The notes under the pieces were generated by a model that saw nothing but the letters and a program-made list of their open reading frames with translations, did not search any database and was not told where the DNA came from. 64,000 bases of DNA. It comes from Buttiauxella agrestis (lineage in GTDB: Bacteria; Pseudomonadota; Gammaproteobacteria; Enterobacterales; Enterobacteriaceae). The stretch's first letter is position 1; every line of letters starts with the position of its first letter. The stretch covers positions 1,080,763 through 1,144,762 of the forward strand of contig NZ_UIGI01000001.1 in the NCBI RefSeq assembly GCF_900446255.1, read 5' to 3'. Both the position numbers and the translations under genes were made by a program. Below are positions 60,368-64,000 of this stretch, piece after piece.

Positions 60368-60448
60368 ATTCTCCGCTATCCTGCGTTACAGCATCACTCG
60401 CATATTTCAATATGCTTCGTGACGCTGCGCCTTGACTAGCGAATAATT
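60368..60448. repeat. Inverted repeat in the tRNA-Ile/tRNA-Ala spacer
   Basis: GCGTTACAGCATCACTCGCATATT pairs imperfectly (split here as GCGTTACAGCATCAC and TCGCATATT) with AATATGCTTCGTGACGCTGCGC (AATATGCTTCG and TGACGCTGCGC); the pairing continues outward through CGCTA/TAGCG. It looks like a mobile palindromic unit or a processing hairpin. No gene is present. Confidence 0.6.
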
Positions 60449-60479
60449 CACGGTAAATCAAAGGTTTTACGAAATCGAT

Positions 60480-60555
60480 GGGGCTATAGCTCAGCTGGGA
60501 GAGCGCCTGCCTTGCACGCAGGAGGTCAGCGGTTCGATCCCGCTTAGCTCCACCA
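60480..60555 (+). tRNA. alaT: tRNA-Ala(UGC)
   Basis: 76 nt, GGGGCTATAGCTCAGC to AGCTCCACCA, anticodon TGC, CCA encoded. It lies in the 16S-23S spacer after tRNA-Ile. Confidence 0.97.
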
Positions 60556-60761
60556 TCATTTCATGCTCACCCAATACTTCTAAGTGTACTGTTTAACAGT
60601 GTGCTGAGAAGTATTTGCTCTTTAAAAATCCGGAACAAGCTGAAAATTGAAACGACACACTGTTTCCTTTCTCCGTAATAAGAAAGGAAAATGCGGTGTG
60701 TTCGAGTCTCTCAAATTTTCACAATCACGATTGTGTCTTACGAGACATCTTCGGGTTGTGA

Positions 60762-63670
<2,909 letters not shown>

Positions 63671-63780
63671 ACAACACCGAAGGTGTTTTGGTTGAGAGAC
63701 TAAGCATTTTATTTTCAGCTTGAACCGAGATTTTAAGTCGATGGTTGTGTGAATAACATGACGGTTGATGAAACAGAATA

Positions 63781-63900
63781 TGCCTGGCGGCAACAGCGCG
63801 GTGGTCCCACCTGACCCCATGCCGAACTCAGAAGTGAAACGCCGTAGCGCCGATGGTAGTGTGGGGTCTCCCCATGCGAGAGTAGGGAACTGCCAGGCTC
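63781..63900 (+). rRNA. rrf: 5S ribosomal RNA
   Basis: 120 nt, TGCCTGGCGGCAACAGC to GGGAACTGCCAGGCTC, with the ends pairing. Confidence 0.97.
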
Positions 63901-63912
63901 TAAATAAGTGGA

Positions 63913-63942
63913 AAGCCCTGTACTGACGTACAGGGCTTTTTG
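63913..63942 (+). terminator. rRNA operon terminator
   Basis: Stem AAAGCCCTGTAC/GTACAGGGCTTT followed by T run. The last 58 bases of the window show no gene. Confidence 0.92.
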
Positions 63943-64000
63943 CTGTCTGTGAAAAATTTTCGGACATCATTCTGAATGCCATTTATGGCGGCCCCGATGG

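Overview
The window is chromosomal DNA of a member of the Enterobacteriaceae. From about 35.7 kb onward the genes and their order (smpB-ratA-rnfH-bamE-recN-nadK-grpE-yfjD-ypjD-ffh-rpsP-rimM-trmD-rplS-yfiL-aroF-tyrA-pheA-raiA-bamD-rluD-pgeF-clpB-rrn) match the E. coli/Salmonella backbone. It is not E. coli K-12: a large bap adhesin locus lies between smpB and ssrA (as in Salmonella), an SMP-30 gene sits between tyrA and pheA, and the rRNA operon beside clpB carries tRNA-Ile and tRNA-Ala instead of the tRNA-Glu of E. coli rrnG. I do not assign a genus.

Region 1 (1-4.1 kb) is the 3' part of a class II microcin cluster: the end of a probable microcin gene with two Cys, a small membrane protein as candidate immunity protein, a HlyD-type adaptor and an ABC exporter with a C39 peptidase domain. 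It ends next to a displaced copy of the sequence that normally follows ssrA.

Region 2 (4.2-16.56 kb) is a nearly complete P4-type phage satellite integrated at the 3' end of ssrA. From the left it has an att-like end, a crr-like iteron cluster, an unknown membrane protein gene, the alpha primase-helicase, Cnr, small left-operon genes, a Kil/Icd-like gene, an RNA immunity module (seqA, CI RNA with seqB, seqC) with its promoter PLE, the Vis/AlpA regulator, an origin with GGTGAACAG iterons, an Ogr/Delta-activated late promoter, Sid, a Delta split into two overlapping genes, a P2-type cos site, a cargo gene and the integrase. psu is absent. The cargo gene, between cos and int where P4-like satellites keep anti-phage systems, encodes a 961-residue PHP-nuclease/SMC-type ATPase. 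Its probable promoter is covered by a perfect 16-bp LexA palindrome. This is the best candidate for a little-described system here.

Region 3 (16.56-35.7 kb) holds ssrA (tmRNA, tag ANDENYALAA) and the bapDCB type I secretion operon with bapA, a single gene for a 4351-residue adhesin with 33 Ig-like repeats, including an internal duplication of a five-domain block.

Region 4 (35.7-58.2 kb) is conserved core: trans-translation, outer membrane assembly, SOS repair, heat-shock chaperones, SRP/ribosome synthesis and aromatic amino acid synthesis. Regulatory sites can be read directly: LexA boxes at recN, sigma-32 promoters at grpE and clpB, TyrR boxes at aroF, and the pheL attenuator. An ERIC repeat sits immediately upstream of ffh and its end supplies a TATAAT.

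Region 5 (58.3-63.95 kb) is a complete rRNA operon: P1 and P2, boxA, 16S, tRNA-Ile(GAU), tRNA-Ala(UGC), 23S, 5S and terminator.
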